A DNA stretch of 64,000 nt from Nocardioides zhouii. GTDB taxonomy: Bacteria > Actinomycetota > Actinomycetes > Propionibacteriales > Nocardioidaceae. The position numbers were made by a program, and so were the translations under genes. A model generated the notes under the pieces. It made no database searches. It was not told where the DNA came from and saw only the letters and a list, made by a program, of their open reading frames with translations. The stretch spans positions 1-64,000 of the forward strand of contig NZ_SDWV01000013.1 of NCBI RefSeq assembly GCF_004137345.1, written 5' to 3'. Below are positions 1 to 9,991 of the stretch, in pieces (within the stretch, counting starts at the first letter, position 1; every line of letters begins with the position of its first letter).

Positions 1-56
1 CAGTGGTCTTTCGAGGCGGCGTCGTCTTGGCCGCGATCATGCTCTGGCTGGCATGA
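1..56 (+). CDS. 3' end of an unidentified membrane protein gene (partial)
   Basis: Reading from base 3 gives VVFRGGVVLAAIMLWLA followed by a TGA. The hydrophobic run would suit a C-terminal membrane segment. The rest of the gene lies outside the window, so the family cannot be named. The other two frames on this strand give no such pattern. The repeat-filled stretch that follows is consistent with a gene ending here. The call rests only on a short hydrophobic tail and is weak. Confidence 0.3.
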   Translation, partial: VVFRGGVVLAAIMLWLA

Positions 57-102
57 CTTCAGAGACACGCCCTAGCTCCGGCCCCACCGTCGTACGTCTC
101 CT

Positions 103-158
103 CGAGCGGTGGCCCAGCCACCTTCCCGCGCCAAGGAACGTGGCTCCGCCACCGCTCG
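103..158. repeat. Palindromic repeat, family R1, copy a
   Basis: The left arm CGAGCGGTGGCCCAGCCAC pairs with the right arm GTGGCTCCGCCACCGCTCG at 17 of 19 positions across a loop of about 18 bases. Five further copies of the same design lie in other intergenic gaps of this window (near 23.7, 57.2 and 59.6 kb). A hairpin-forming dispersed repeat is the simplest reading. Confidence 0.8.
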
Positions 159-174
159 TACGCCAGCCTCCGCG

Positions 175-308
175 AGCGGTGCGTGAGGCGGACTCCATAC
201 GCCGGAAAGCCGCTTCGGCCACCGCCGGACGCGACGACACGACCGGCGCGTCGGCCGGGCGGTGCGTGAGGCGGAATGCGGACGGCCGGAAGCCGCCTCA
301 CGCACCGC
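175..308. repeat. Two palindromic repeats of family R2, in tandem
   Basis: The second unit (259-308) has perfect 16-base arms, GCGGTGCGTGAGGCGG and CCGCCTCACGCACCGC, around an 18-base centre. The first unit (about 175-226) starts with the same left arm but its right arm has diverged. The second unit ends nine bases from the stop codon of the convergent DUF4245 gene and could also act as a terminator hairpin. Apart from these repeats and R1 copy a, nothing else is visible between bases 57 and 317. Confidence 0.7.
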
Positions 309-317
309 TCTGCGGAA

Positions 318-869
318 CTACTGCGTGAGCAGCCCGAGGTAGGTCTCGATGTCCTCGACGGGTGCCGAGCCGTAGACCAGCACCGCCTCGTCGCCGACCT
401 CGGTCGAGAAGCCGTGGTCTCCGCCGTCGTCCGACCAGGTCTGCCAGGTGTCGGTGATCTCGGACGGCACGGTCGCGTCGTCGCCGGCCTCGGCCTTCTC
501 GTCGACGTACAGCTCGACGAGCGCGTCGACCGAGGTGTCCTGCTGGCGGATCCCGACGAAGTCGCCCTCGTCGGTGAGGACGCCGAGCCCCCACCGCGGG
601 TCGTCGCCTGCCTTGAGCTCGACGCTCGTCGCCGTCCACCCGGCCGGCAGCTCGCGCGGGCGTACGACCTCCAGGCCGGCCTGGTCGGCGAGCTCGACGC
701 TCTCCTGCCACTCGACGGGCTGCGGGGTGTCGTCGGTGTCGGTGCGGAACAGGCCGCGCCAGGCGACGAACGCGATGACGAACAGCACCGTGACGATGAG
801 CGCCCCGGTCATCCCGCCGAAGGAGCGGGTGTACCTGCTCGGTCGTCCTTGCCCACTCACGCGGTCCAT
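318..869 (-). CDS. DUF4245 domain-containing membrane-anchored protein
   Basis: A 183-residue protein with a short basic N-terminus, one membrane segment (about residues 22-38, GALIVTVLFVIAFVAWRGLF) and an extracytoplasmic domain of the DUF4245 type (ELPAGWTATSVELKAG, then WGLGVLTDEGDFVGIRQ). The function of the family is unknown. The frame stays open to 944, but that extension would translate palindromic repeat R3, so the ATG at 869 just inside the repeat is preferred. A DUF4245 gene beside glpX is, as I recall, common in actinobacteria; here the mod operon lies between them. Confidence 0.85.
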   Translation of the reverse strand: MDRVSGQGRPSRYTRSFGGMTGALIVTVLFVIAFVAWRGLFRTDTDDTPQPVEWQESVELADQAGLEVVRPRELPAGWTATSVELKAGDDPRWGLGVLTDEGDFVGIRQQDTSVDALVELYVDEKAEAGDDATVPSEITDTWQTWSDDGGDHGFSTEVGDEAVLVYGSAPVEDIETYLGLLTQ

Positions 870-890
870 CCTCCCAGCCGCCCCCAGCCG

Positions 891-964
891 CTGTAACGCC
901 GGGTTAGTTGCTGTACCCACCCCCGAGGAACCTGGTGGGTACAAGCACTAACCCGGCGTTACAG
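891..964. repeat. Palindromic repeat, family R3, copy 1
   Basis: A 74-base element bounded by CTGTAACGCCGGGTTAGT and the matching ACTAACCCGGCGTTACAG, with inner arms containing GTACCCACC and GGTGGGTAC. A second copy lies at 38799-38872 in the opposite orientation; by hand alignment the two match at 68 of 74 positions. It sits between the divergent DUF4245 and TOBE-regulator genes. Confidence 0.85.
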
Positions 965-1032
965 CGGGACAGGCCAACACGCGGCGAACCCGCAGGAGCG
1001 GACGCTGCAGCGCGATCTTTCCGCACATGCGG

Positions 1033-1038
1033 CATACT
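1033..1038 (+). promoter_or_regulatory. -10 box for a leaderless start
   Basis: CATACT lies six bases before the GTG chosen for the TOBE regulator. No Shine-Dalgarno sequence is visible, so transcription probably starts at the start codon. Confidence 0.45.
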
Positions 1039-1044
1039 TCCCGC

Positions 1045-1452
1045 GTGATCACCTATCGAATCGCGGAAGCGGCCGAGATCCTGGCCGTCAGCGACGACAC
1101 CGTCCGCCGCTGGGTGGAGACGGGACGGATCCCGTCCCAGCGCACCGAGGGCCGCGCGACGGTCACCGGCGCGGACCTTGCGGAGCTGGCCGAGCACCTC
1201 GCCGAGTCGGGCGAGGTCGCCGACCGCGACCGTACGCGCGCCAGCTCGGTGAGCGCGCGCAACCGGATGAGCGGGATCGTCACCCGGGTCAAGCGCGACA
1301 CCGTGATGGCCCAGGTGGAGATGATCTGCGGTCCCTACCGCGTCGTGTCGCTGATGAGCAGCGACGCCGCGGACGAGCTCGGCCTCGAGCCGGGCGTACG
1401 CGCCATCGCCAGCGTCAAGTCCACCAACGTGGTCGTGGAGGTCCAGAAGTGA
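1045..1452 (+). CDS. Helix-turn-helix / TOBE (molybdate-binding) regulator
   Basis: The N-terminal 55 residues form an excisionase/MerR-like helix-turn-helix (YRIAEAAEILAVSDDTVRRWVETGRIP). The C-terminal 65 residues form a Mop/TOBE domain (ARNRMSGIVTRVKRDTVMAQVEMICG ... RAIASVKSTNVVVEVQK), the fold that binds molybdate or tungstate in ModE and ModC. It is the first gene of the mod operon and overlaps modA by 4 bases, so it probably senses cytoplasmic molybdate and controls uptake. The GTG at 1045 is chosen because of the -10 box in front of it; an ATG at 1027 is possible but would add a non-homologous tail. Regulation is inferred. Confidence 0.85.
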   Translation: MITYRIAEAAEILAVSDDTVRRWVETGRIPSQRTEGRATVTGADLAELAEHLAESGEVADRDRTRASSVSARNRMSGIVTRVKRDTVMAQVEMICGPYRVVSLMSSDAADELGLEPGVRAIASVKSTNVVVEVQK

Positions 1453-2213
1453 GGCGCACCCTGTCCACCCTGTCCCTTCTCCTGCTCATCCCCCTCGCCG
1501 CCTGCGGGGCCGGCGACGAGGGGGATGACGCCACCGCCACCGACGGCGACCAGGCCGAGCTCACCGTCCTCGCCGCCGCGTCCCTGACCGACGTCTTCGA
1601 GGAGCTGGCCACCGGCTTCGAGGACGAGCACGACGCGACGGTGACCTTCTCCTTCGGGTCCAGCACCGACCTGGCCGAGCAGGTCGCCGACGGCGCACCG
1701 GGCGACGTCCTCGCCACGGCAGACTCCACGTCGATGGGGATCGCGGAGGACGCGGGGGTGACCGGCGAGGTCGAGACCTTCGCAACCAACGTCCTCACGA
1801 TCGCGGTCCCGAAGGGCAACCCCGCGGGCATCACGTCGCTGGACGACCTCGAGGGCACGACGTGGGTGCGGTGCGCCGACGAGGTGCCGTGCGGCAAGGT
1901 CGCCGTGGCGGTCCTCGGTGACGCAGGCATCACCGCCGAGCCGGCCAGCCTCGAGGAGGACGTACGCGCCACGCTGGACAAGGTCGTCTCGGGCGAGGCC
2001 GATGCGGGCCTGGTGTACGCGACCGATGCCGTGGCGGCCGGCGACGACGTCGAGGCCGTCGAGATCCCGGATGCCGAGGCGAACCTCACGTCCTACTACG
2101 CCACGGCGCTGGAGCAGTCCGAGAACGCCGACCTTGCAGCAGACTGGCTCGCGTGGGTGACGTCGGAGGAGGGCCAGGCGATCCTGGAGGACGCCGGCTT
2201 CGGCAACCCGTGA
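1449..2213 (+). CDS. modA: Molybdate ABC transporter substrate-binding protein ModA
   Basis: A lipoprotein signal (LSLLLLIPLAAC, lipid-modified Cys near residue 19) is followed by the ModA fold: LTVLAAASLTDVFEELATGF, then FSFGSSTDLAEQVADGAPGDVLATAD, both typical oxyanion-contact regions. At 254 residues it has the usual family length. It captures molybdate outside the membrane and delivers it to ModBC. Its GTG start overlaps the stop of the regulator gene as GTGA, and its own stop overlaps the start of modB the same way, so the operon is likely translationally coupled. Confidence 0.95.
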   Translation: MRRTLSTLSLLLLIPLAACGAGDEGDDATATDGDQAELTVLAAASLTDVFEELATGFEDEHDATVTFSFGSSTDLAEQVADGAPGDVLATADSTSMGIAEDAGVTGEVETFATNVLTIAVPKGNPAGITSLDDLEGTTWVRCADEVPCGKVAVAVLGDAGITAEPASLEEDVRATLDKVVSGEADAGLVYATDAVAAGDDVEAVEIPDAEANLTSYYATALEQSENADLAADWLAWVTSEEGQAILEDAGFGNP

Positions 2214-3016
2214 GAGACCGGCCCGGACGCGATCGGCTGGGGCGGCCACCCGCCCTGCTGATGGTGCCCGCGGCCCTCGCCGCGCTGCTCCTGCTCGTCC
2301 CGCTCGTCGCGATGGTCGCCAGCACCAGCTGGACGGACCTGCCCGGCCACCTCACGTCGCGGGTCGCGCTCGACGCGCTCCGGCTCTCGCTGGTCACCTC
2401 GACGATCGCGATCGTCTTCTGCCTCCTCCTGGGCCTGCCGCTGGCCTGGCTGCTCGCGCGGGTGGACTTCCGCGGGCGGGGTGCGTTGCGGGCGCTGGTG
2501 ACGGTGCCGCTGGTGCTTCCGCCGGTCGTGGCGGGCGTGGCCCTGCGCAGCGCCTTCGGCCGCACCGGCGTCATCGGCGAACCGCTGCTCGACTGGACCG
2601 GCTTCGCGTTCCCCTTCACGACGTACGGCGTGGTGCTGGCGCACGTCTTCGTCTCGATGCCCTTCGTCGTGATCGCCATCGAGGGCGCGCTGCGCTCGGC
2701 CGACCCGAGGTACGACGAGGCCGCCGCGACGCTCGGCGCGACCCGCTGGACGACCTTCCGGCGGGTCACCGTGCCGCTGGCGATGCCCGGCGTGATCGCC
2801 GGGACCGTGCTGGGCTGGGCCCGTTCGCTGGGCGAGTTGGGCGCGACGATCACCTTCAACGGCAACTACCCCGGCACCACCCAGACGATGCCGACGCTCA
2901 TCTACGTCGCGCGCCAGTCCGACCAGGATGCGGCGCTGTCACTGTCGCTGGTGATGCTGGTCGTCTCGATCGGCGTCCTCGCCGCCCTGCGCGACCACTG
3001 GCTCGGTACGCCGTGA
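2210..3016 (+). CDS. modB: Molybdate ABC transporter permease ModB
   Basis: A 268-residue integral membrane protein. About five or six hydrophobic helices are visible, starting with LLMVPAALAALLLLVPLVAMVA. The permease EAA loop reads DEAAATLGATRWTTFRRVTVPLAMPGVIAG, which contacts the ATPase. The motif GRTGVIGEPLL and the RSLGELGATITFNGN stretch are characteristic of ModB. The GTG at 2210 overlaps the modA stop; the frame continues upstream only as out-of-family sequence inside modA. It forms the channel for molybdate entry. Confidence 0.95.
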   Translation: MRDRPGRDRLGRPPALLMVPAALAALLLLVPLVAMVASTSWTDLPGHLTSRVALDALRLSLVTSTIAIVFCLLLGLPLAWLLARVDFRGRGALRALVTVPLVLPPVVAGVALRSAFGRTGVIGEPLLDWTGFAFPFTTYGVVLAHVFVSMPFVVIAIEGALRSADPRYDEAAATLGATRWTTFRRVTVPLAMPGVIAGTVLGWARSLGELGATITFNGNYPGTTQTMPTLIYVARQSDQDAALSLSLVMLVVSIGVLAALRDHWLGTP

Positions 3017-4014
3017 ACGCGACCGGGACCAAGAAGCTCGTCGCCGACCTCCGGGTCGCCGACCGGGTGCACGCGGCCTTCACCGCCGAGCCCGGCGAGG
3101 TGCTGGCCGTCATCGGCCCCAACGGCGCCGGGAAGAGCAGCCTGCTGCACGCCCTGGCCGGGTTGGTGGACGTCGACGGCTCCGCCGTGCTCGGCGGCAT
3201 CGACATGCTCCGCACCCCGGTCCGCGAGCGACGGGTCGGGCTGGTCTTCCAGGGCCAGCTGCTCTTCCCGCACCTCAGTGCGCTGGACAACGTCGCCTTC
3301 GGCCGGCGCGCGCGTGGCGAGGGCAGGCAGGCCGCGGAGGCGGTGGCGCGCGACTGGTTGGAGCGGTTCGGGATCGCCGAGCTGGCCGGTCGCAAGCCGC
3401 GCGAGCTCTCCGGCGGGCAAGCGCAACGCGTCGCGATCGCGCGCGCGCTCGCCACGGACCCCGACGTGCTGCTGCTCGACGAGCCCTTCACGGGTCTCGA
3501 CGTGTCCGTGCAGATGGCATTGCGCCTCGAGCTCGGCCGGCACCTGCGCGACTTCCCGGGCATCGCGCTGCTCGTCACGCACGACGCGATCGACGCGCTC
3601 ACCCTGTCCGACCGGGTGCTGGTCCTCGACGACGGACGGGTGGCGCAGGTCGGCCCGCCGGCGGAGGTCGCCGCGGAGCCCCGTACGCGCCACGTCGCCC
3701 GGCTCGTCGGTCTCAACCTCGTGCCCGACGGTGACGACCTGATCGCCTTCACGCCGGACGCCGTGACCGTGTCGCTCCACGAGCCGGAGGGCTCGTCGCG
3801 GCTGCGCTGGCAGGGGCCGATCGCGACCGTGGCCCCGCACGGAGACGCCGTACGCCTGATGGTGCACGCCTCGCCCGACCTGCTCGCCGACCTCACCCCG
3901 GCCGCCGCCGCCGAGCTCGGCCTGGTGCCCGGCAAGGAGGTCTGGCTCTCGGCCAAGGCGACCGCCGTGAGCCGCTACGGAGCACGCGAAGGGGCCGCGC
4001 CGACCGGTCGCTAG
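3013..4014 (+). CDS. modC: Molybdate ABC transporter ATP-binding protein ModC
   Basis: A 333-residue ATPase with Walker [11 protein letters not shown]-loop VFQGQLLFP, signature LSGGQAQR, Walker B VLLLDEP and the switch His in LLVTHDA. A C-terminal TOBE part (from about residue 235) carries [22 protein letters not shown]. It powers molybdate import through ModB. It overlaps modB by 4 bases and closes the operon. No molybdenum cofactor genes lie nearby. Confidence 0.93.
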   Translation: MNATGTKKLVADLRVADRVHAAFTAEPGEVLAVIGPNGAGKSSLLHALAGLVDVDGSAVLGGIDMLRTPVRERRVGLVFQGQLLFPHLSALDNVAFGRRARGEGRQAAEAVARDWLERFGIAELAGRKPRELSGGQAQRVAIARALATDPDVLLLDEPFTGLDVSVQMALRLELGRHLRDFPGIALLVTHDAIDALTLSDRVLVLDDGRVAQVGPPAEVAAEPRTRHVARLVGLNLVPDGDDLIAFTPDAVTVSLHEPEGSSRLRWQGPIATVAPHGDAVRLMVHASPDLLADLTPAAAAELGLVPGKEVWLSAKATAVSRYGAREGAAPTGR

Positions 4015-4021
4015 CGGTGGT

Positions 4022-4027
4022 TAACCT
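4022..4027 (+). promoter_or_regulatory. -10 box of glpX, leaderless
   Basis: TAACCT lies seven bases before the glpX ATG, which has no Shine-Dalgarno sequence. It gives glpX its own promoter despite the short gap after modC. Confidence 0.55.
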
Positions 4028-4034
4028 GTGCGCC

Positions 4035-5039
4035 ATGAGCACCAGCGACCTCAAGCCCGACCGCAACCTCGCCCTCGAGCTGGTGCGGGTCACCGAGGCC
4101 GCGGCCATGGCCGCGGGCCGCTGGGTGGGCCGTGGTGACAAGAACGACGCGGACGGCGTCGCGGTCCACGCGATGCGCGTGATGATCTCCTCGGTCGCCA
4201 TGCGCGGCACGGTCGTCATCGGCGAGGGCGAGAAGGACAACGCCCCGATGCTGTTCAACGGCGAGGAGGTCGGCGACGGCTCCGGTCCGGAGTGCGACGT
4301 CGCGGTCGACCCCATCGACGGCACCACCCTGACCGCCAAGGGCATGAACAACGCGATCGCCGTGCTGGCCGTCTCGCCGCGCGGCACGATGTACGACCCC
4401 AGTGCGGTGTTCTACATGGACAAGCTGGTCACCGGGCCCGAGGCGGCCGACCACGTCGACATCCGCCTGCCGGTGAAGGAGAACATCGCCAGAGTCGCCA
4501 AGGCCAAGGGCCTCTCGATCCACGACGTCACGGTCGTGCTGCTCGACCGGCCGCGCCACGCGCGACTGGTGGAGGAGATCCGGGCGACCGGCGCGCGGAT
4601 CAAGTACATCACCGACGGCGACGTCGCCGGCGCGATCATGGCGGCCCGTCCGGACACCGGCATCGACCTGATGCTCGGCGTCGGCGGCACCCCCGAGGGC
4701 ATCATCGCCGCGTGCGCGATGAAGTGCATCGGCGGCAAGATCCAGGGTCGGCTCTGGCCCCAGGACGACGACGAGCGCCAGCGCGCTCTCGACGCCGGCC
4801 ACAACCTGGACGCCGACTTCGTGCTCGGCACCGACGACCTGGTCACCGGCGACGACGCGTTCTTCGTGGCCACCGGCATCACCGACGGCGAGCTCATGCG
4901 GGGCGTGCGCTACCGCGGCGACGGCGCGACGACGCACTCGCTGGTGATGCGCTCGCGCAGCGGGACGGTCCGCTCGATCACCGCGGAGCACCGGCTCTCG
5001 AAGCTAAGCGATGTCTCCACGCTCGACTTCGACCACTGA
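4035..5039 (+). CDS. glpX: Class II fructose-1,6-bisphosphatase GlpX
   Basis: A 334-residue enzyme of gluconeogenesis that converts fructose 1,6-bisphosphate to fructose 6-phosphate in the cytoplasm. Visible motifs include the metal and phosphate sites [15 protein letters not shown] and [16 protein letters not shown], and the substrate loop [18 protein letters not shown], all typical of GlpX. Length is normal. The ATG at 4035 is preferred over the upstream ATG at 4017 because of the -10 box. The 3' end overlaps the convergent hydrolase gene by 36 bases. GlpX is usually the essential FBPase in actinobacteria. Confidence 0.95.
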   Translation: MSTSDLKPDRNLALELVRVTEAAAMAAGRWVGRGDKNDADGVAVHAMRVMISSVAMRGTVVIGEGEKDNAPMLFNGEEVGDGSGPECDVAVDPIDGTTLTAKGMNNAIAVLAVSPRGTMYDPSAVFYMDKLVTGPEAADHVDIRLPVKENIARVAKAKGLSIHDVTVVLLDRPRHARLVEEIRATGARIKYITDGDVAGAIMAARPDTGIDLMLGVGGTPEGIIAACAMKCIGGKIQGRLWPQDDDERQRALDAGHNLDADFVLGTDDLVTGDDAFFVATGITDGELMRGVRYRGDGATTHSLVMRSRSGTVRSITAEHRLSKLSDVSTLDFDH

Positions 5040-5843
5040 CGCGACGACGACCGGCCGCAGAGCGGCCGACACGGCGGCGATGACGGTGGGGTCGAACGCC
5101 ATGCCCACGTGGGACGAGCGCACCTCCACCGCACGGGCCACCGGGTCGATGCACGCCCGCCAGTCGACGATGCCGTCGCGCCGGGAGTAGATCGCGGTGA
5201 AGTCGACGCCGGGAGGCAGCTCGGCCCGGGCCTGGGCAAAGCTCTCCTGGGCGCAGTGCCCGGCCACGCAGTCCTCCGCCATCAGGTTGCGCATGCCCGC
5301 GCGGTTGAGGCGTACGAGCAGGTCCACGCTGCGGGTCAGCGACCTGTGGTGGGCACCCGGCGCGAGCATCGGACTGCCCATCGTCACGATCCCGGCGACG
5401 AGGTCGGGACGCCGCGCGGCGACGCCACGGGCGAGCATCCCGCCGAGGCTGTGCCCGACGATGCGCACCCGCGAGCCGCGGCGCTGGGTGATCTCCTCGA
5501 GCCGCTCCTCGAGCTGGGCGGCGGCGGCCAGGGTGCACCCGACGTTGGCGCGGATGTCGGCGCGATAGGTGCGGAAGCCCTCGTGGCGCAGCGACCTGCT
5601 CATCGGTCCCAACGACGAGTCGCCCGCAAGGAACCCGGGCACGAGCAGGACCGGCTCGGTCATCCGCGCGGGTCGCGAGCCATAGGGCGTACGCCGTCGC
5701 GCACCGCGCGAGCCGAAGGCCTGCACGGCGTAGCGACCGGCCTCCGTGACGACCGATCCCTCGCGCAGCACGGCCGACACCGAGGGCTGGGAAAAGCCCT
5801 CAGGGGTGAGGAAATCGGCCACTGTGCGCTGGGTCACAGTCAT
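5004..5843 (-). CDS. Alpha/beta hydrolase, lipase/esterase type
   Basis: A 279-residue protein with the nucleophile elbow GHSLGGMLA (Ser near residue 150) following [26 protein letters not shown], which supplies the oxyanion region. Later blocks [10 protein letters not shown] and [10 protein letters not shown] would give the catalytic Asp and His. No signal peptide is seen. It is probably a carboxylesterase or lipase with unknown substrate. The ATG at 5843 is chosen because upstream sequence runs into the divergent neighbour's promoter region; no clear ribosome site is visible. Confidence 0.8.
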   Translation of the reverse strand: MTVTQRTVADFLTPEGFSQPSVSAVLREGSVVTEAGRYAVQAFGSRGARRRTPYGSRPARMTEPVLLVPGFLAGDSSLGPMSRSLRHEGFRTYRADIRANVGCTLAAAAQLEERLEEITQRRGSRVRIVGHSLGGMLARGVAARRPDLVAGIVTMGSPMLAPGAHHRSLTRSVDLLVRLNRAGMRNLMAEDCVAGHCAQESFAQARAELPPGVDFTAIYSRRDGIVDWRACIDPVARAVEVRSSHVGMAFDPTVIAAVSAALRPVVVASVVEVERGDIA

Positions 5844-5928
5844 CGAACCTAGCCCAGACCCCCCATGGAAAGGGGGACATCCCTCACTTTGCGTTCTCCT
5901 CGGGCCACTCGTCGTGTTCACTGGAGGC

Positions 5929-6855
5929 ATGCCTACCCCTCGTCGCGACACCACCGAGGCGCCCGTCGTCTCCGACGAGCTGGTCGCGCCCATCGGCAAC
6001 GCGGTCGAGCTCTGCTACCAGACGTTCGGCGATCCCGGCGGCCAGCCGCTCCTGCTCGTCATGGGCCTCGGCGGCCCGATGACGTGGTGGGACAACGAGT
6101 TCTGCGAGCTGCTCGCCGCCGAGGGCTTCTACGTCGTCCGCTACGACAACCGCGACACCGGTCGCTCCAGCCGGATCCGGGCCCGCGTCAAGCGGAACCA
6201 GCTCGTGCGCGCCTTCGGCGGCCGCAAGGTGAAGGCGCCGTACTCGATGTCCGACCTCGCCGGTGACGCCGTGGCGCTCATGGACCACCTCGGGATCGAG
6301 TCCGCGCACGTCGCTGGCATCTCGATGGGCGGAATGATCGCCCAGACCGTGGCCGTCGAGCACCCCAAGCGGGTCCGGTCGCTGACGAGCATCATGTCGA
6401 CGACCGGCCGGCGCACCGTCGGGTGGCAGGACCCGCGCCTGATCCCGGCCCTCATCGCCCCGCGCAAGCCGGGCCGCGAGTCGTACATCACCACCAGCGT
6501 GGCCTTCTGGGACGTCATCGGCTCACCCGGCTATCCCGCCGACCGCGACCGGCTCACCGAGCGCGCCGGCGAGACCTTCGACCGCGGCTACAGCGCGAGC
6601 GGCGTGATGCGCCAGATGATGGCGATCCTGCAGCAGCCCGACCGCACCCACCGGCTGCGCAGCCTCCGCGTCCCGGCGCTGGTCGTGCACGGGATGGCGG
6701 ACAAGATGGTCCACGTCAGCGGTGGCCGGTCCACCGCCGCCGCGATCCCCGGCGCCGAGCTGGTGCTGGTCGACGGAATGGGCCACGACCTGCCCCCCGC
6801 CCTCTTCGAGACGTTCGTCGAGGCGATCGCGCGCACGGCCGACCGGGCCGGCTGA
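5929..6855 (+). CDS. Alpha/beta fold hydrolase
   Basis: A 308-residue cytoplasmic alpha/beta hydrolase. Landmarks are the oxyanion strand LLVMGLGGPMTWW, the nucleophile elbow AGISMGGMIAQ (Ser near residue 128), VVHGMADKMV with the acid residue, and VDGMGHDLPP with the catalytic His. It resembles the AclR/proline-iminopeptidase-like esterase group; the substrate is unknown. A GGAGG sits immediately before the ATG. It is transcribed away from the preceding hydrolase, and the two share an 85-base upstream gap. Confidence 0.82.
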   Translation: MPTPRRDTTEAPVVSDELVAPIGNAVELCYQTFGDPGGQPLLLVMGLGGPMTWWDNEFCELLAAEGFYVVRYDNRDTGRSSRIRARVKRNQLVRAFGGRKVKAPYSMSDLAGDAVALMDHLGIESAHVAGISMGGMIAQTVAVEHPKRVRSLTSIMSTTGRRTVGWQDPRLIPALIAPRKPGRESYITTSVAFWDVIGSPGYPADRDRLTERAGETFDRGYSASGVMRQMMAILQQPDRTHRLRSLRVPALVVHGMADKMVHVSGGRSTAAAIPGAELVLVDGMGHDLPPALFETFVEAIARTADRAG

Positions 6856-6867
6856 GGGTGTCGCGAT

Positions 6868-6951
6868 CCCCGGTTAACCGGGGAAACTGGAGCTTCCAGT
6901 GCGAAGTTTCGGGGGTGAGGCTTCAGTTTCCCCGGGTACCCGGGGAAACTG
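6868..6951. repeat. Paired perfect palindromes between convergent genes (R7)
   Basis: The first palindrome is CCCCGGTTAACCGGGG (6868-6883). The second is a perfect 28-base palindrome (6924-6951) with half-site CAGTTTCCCCGGGT. The first is followed by GAAACTG, which matches the right arm of the second, so the two are related units. They lie between the convergent hydrolase and galactokinase genes and could end transcription in both directions, although no T-run follows. Confidence 0.7.
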
Positions 6952-6971
6952 ACCGGACCCGGCTGAGGTCC

Positions 6972-8059
<1,088 letters not shown>

Positions 8060-8063
<4 letters not shown>

Positions 8064-9928
8064 GTCGTGAGGCCTGTCTTCTCGGGAGCGGATTCGTGGA
8101 GCCACACCGCGGCGTAGGGATCGAGCCGGATCGCGCCCTCGTGCATCGAGGGCGCACTGCCGCTGATCGCGTCGCGCAGGCCGTCGGTGTGCAGCCCGAG
8201 CCAGTGCAGGACGTCGGCCTCGACCCACGCCTCCTCGCCGGTGACGTTGTAGGCCGCGAGCAGCGGCCCGGTCGGGTGGCGGCGTACGACGAGCAGCACG
8301 CGCGGGTCGCGCGGGTCCCACACCTCGGTGGGTGATGCGGCGTGCAGGTGCGGCAGCGAGCGGCGTACGTCGAGCAGGTGCTGCAGGCCCGACGTGATCC
8401 CGCGCGGGTCCTGTGTGCCGTCGACGACGTCCCACGGCATCCGCGGCCGGTGCACCCAGCGGTTGTCGTCGGCGTGCGCCGGGTCGTCGGCCCAGCCGGG
8501 GTCGTTGAGCAGCCCGAGCTCGTCGCCCATCCAGATGACCGGCAACCCGCCGAAGCCGAGCACGATCGCGTGGGCCAGCAGGATGCGTGCGGTCGCCTGC
8601 GGGTCGCCCGCCTCGAGCCCGGCGAGCGAGGCCAGTGACCCGGAGATGCGCCGGTCGCCGGTCGCCTCGTTGCGCTGGAAGACCAGCCCGCGCGCCCACG
8701 AACCGGGATAGGCGCCGGAGTACCAGTCGGACAGGAAGCGTCGGTGGGCCCACGGGTCCATGCCGACGGCGTGGGCGTCCTCGTCCGCGATGGCCCACCC
8801 GATGTCGTCGTGGCACCGCACGTACGTCGTCCACGCGGTGGTCGACGGCGGTTGCGGCACCTGCTGCAGCGCGCGGGCGGTGAGGCGCGTGTCGCCGGAG
8901 GCGAGCATCGACCAGACCTGCACCATCAGCCCGTTGTGGTAGGCGAGGTCGCTCACCCGACCCGCGTGCTCGCCGACGCCCAGGTAGGCCGGCAGGTCCG
9001 ACGGGCCGACGATCGCCTCGGCCTTGAACAGCACGGCCGGCGCGGCGATGCGGGCGACCGTACGCAACGCGCGGGTCAGCTCGTGCACTTCGGGCTCGTT
9101 CTGGCAGACCGTGCCGAGCCGCTTCCAGATGAAGGCGATGGCGTCGAGCCGGAAGACCTCGACCCCGACGTTGGCCAGCGCGAGGATGATCTCGGCGTAC
9201 TCGCACAGCACGGCGGGGTTCGACCAGTTGACGTCCCACTGGTAGTCGTTGAACGTCGTCCAGACCCAGCCCGCGAGCTCGTCGTCCCAGGTGAAGCTGC
9301 CCGGCGCGAAGTCGGGGAAGACCTCCGGAAGTGTCGCCTCGTAGGCGTCGGGCAGCTCGCGGTCGTCGAAGACGTGGAAGTAGCCGCGAAGCTCGGCGTC
9401 GCCTGCGCGCGCCGCGGCAGCCCACCCGTGCTCGCGCGCCACGTGGTTGAGCACCAGGTCCAGGCACAGGCTGATGCCCTCGCCGCGCAACGTCGTGGCG
9501 AGCGCCCGCAGGTCGTCGACGTCGCCGAGGTCGGGACGCACCGACCGGTAGTCCTGGACCGCGTAGCCGCCGTCGTTGGGACCCGAACGGGGCGTCAGCA
9601 ACGGCATCAGGTGCAGGTAGGTGACGCCGAGGTCGCGCAGGTAGGGAACGCGCTCCTCGACCCCGCGCAGGGTGCCGGCGAACCGGTCGGCGTACGCCGC
9701 GTAGCCGAGCATCGACGACCGCTGGAACCAGTCGGGCTCCCGCAGCCGCCGCTCGTCGAGCTCGCGCAACCCGCCTGCGCGCTCGGCGTGGGCGGCGCGC
9801 GCGATCTCTGCCAGCCGGTCGGCCACGGCGGGCGCGGCGTCGGCACCGTAGACCCGTACGAGGGTGCCGAGCAGGTCGGGGGTCCACTCCTCGAGCCTGG
9901 TCTCGAAGCCGGCGTCGGAAGGGATCAC
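8060..9928 (-). CDS. Amylosucrase-type glycoside hydrolase (GH13)
   Basis: A protein of about 622 residues with the GH13 barrel of the amylosucrase group. Visible are [18 protein letters not shown], the nucleophile Asp in [17 protein letters not shown], the acid/base Glu in LFKAEAIVG, and the third acid in [10 protein letters not shown]. Amylosucrases split sucrose, making alpha-glucan and fructose; sucrose hydrolysis is the main alternative. It shares a divergent promoter region with a GH32 invertase and is coupled to galK. The GTG at 9928 is chosen because CATACT lies seven bases before it; an ATG at 9970 is the alternative. Confidence 0.85.
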
Positions 9929-9935
9929 GCCAGCC

Positions 9936-9941
9936 AGTATG
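9936..9941 (-). promoter_or_regulatory. -10 box of the amylosucrase-type gene, leaderless
   Basis: On the minus strand CATACT lies seven bases before the GTG at 9928. It is the same word as in front of the TOBE regulator gene. It faces the GH32 promoter in a short shared gap. Confidence 0.4.
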
Positions 9942-9977
9942 TCGGGCGCGGGGACCCCCGTCACCGACATCTGGCCC

Positions 9978-9983
9978 TACGCT
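9978..9983 (+). promoter_or_regulatory. -10 box of the GH32 gene, leaderless
   Basis: TACGCT lies eight bases before the GTG start of the GH32 gene. No Shine-Dalgarno sequence is visible. Confidence 0.45.
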
Positions 9984-9991
9984 GGCGCGTC

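Noticed and set aside
318..944. Longer DUF4245 protein starting at 944
   Set aside because: The extra 25 residues are encoded by palindromic repeat R3, and the ATG at 869 fits the family better.
8744..9991. Long N-terminal extension of the GH32 protein
   Set aside because: It is antisense to the amylosucrase gene and has no family similarity; the GTG at 9992 places the WLNDPNG motif at the normal position.
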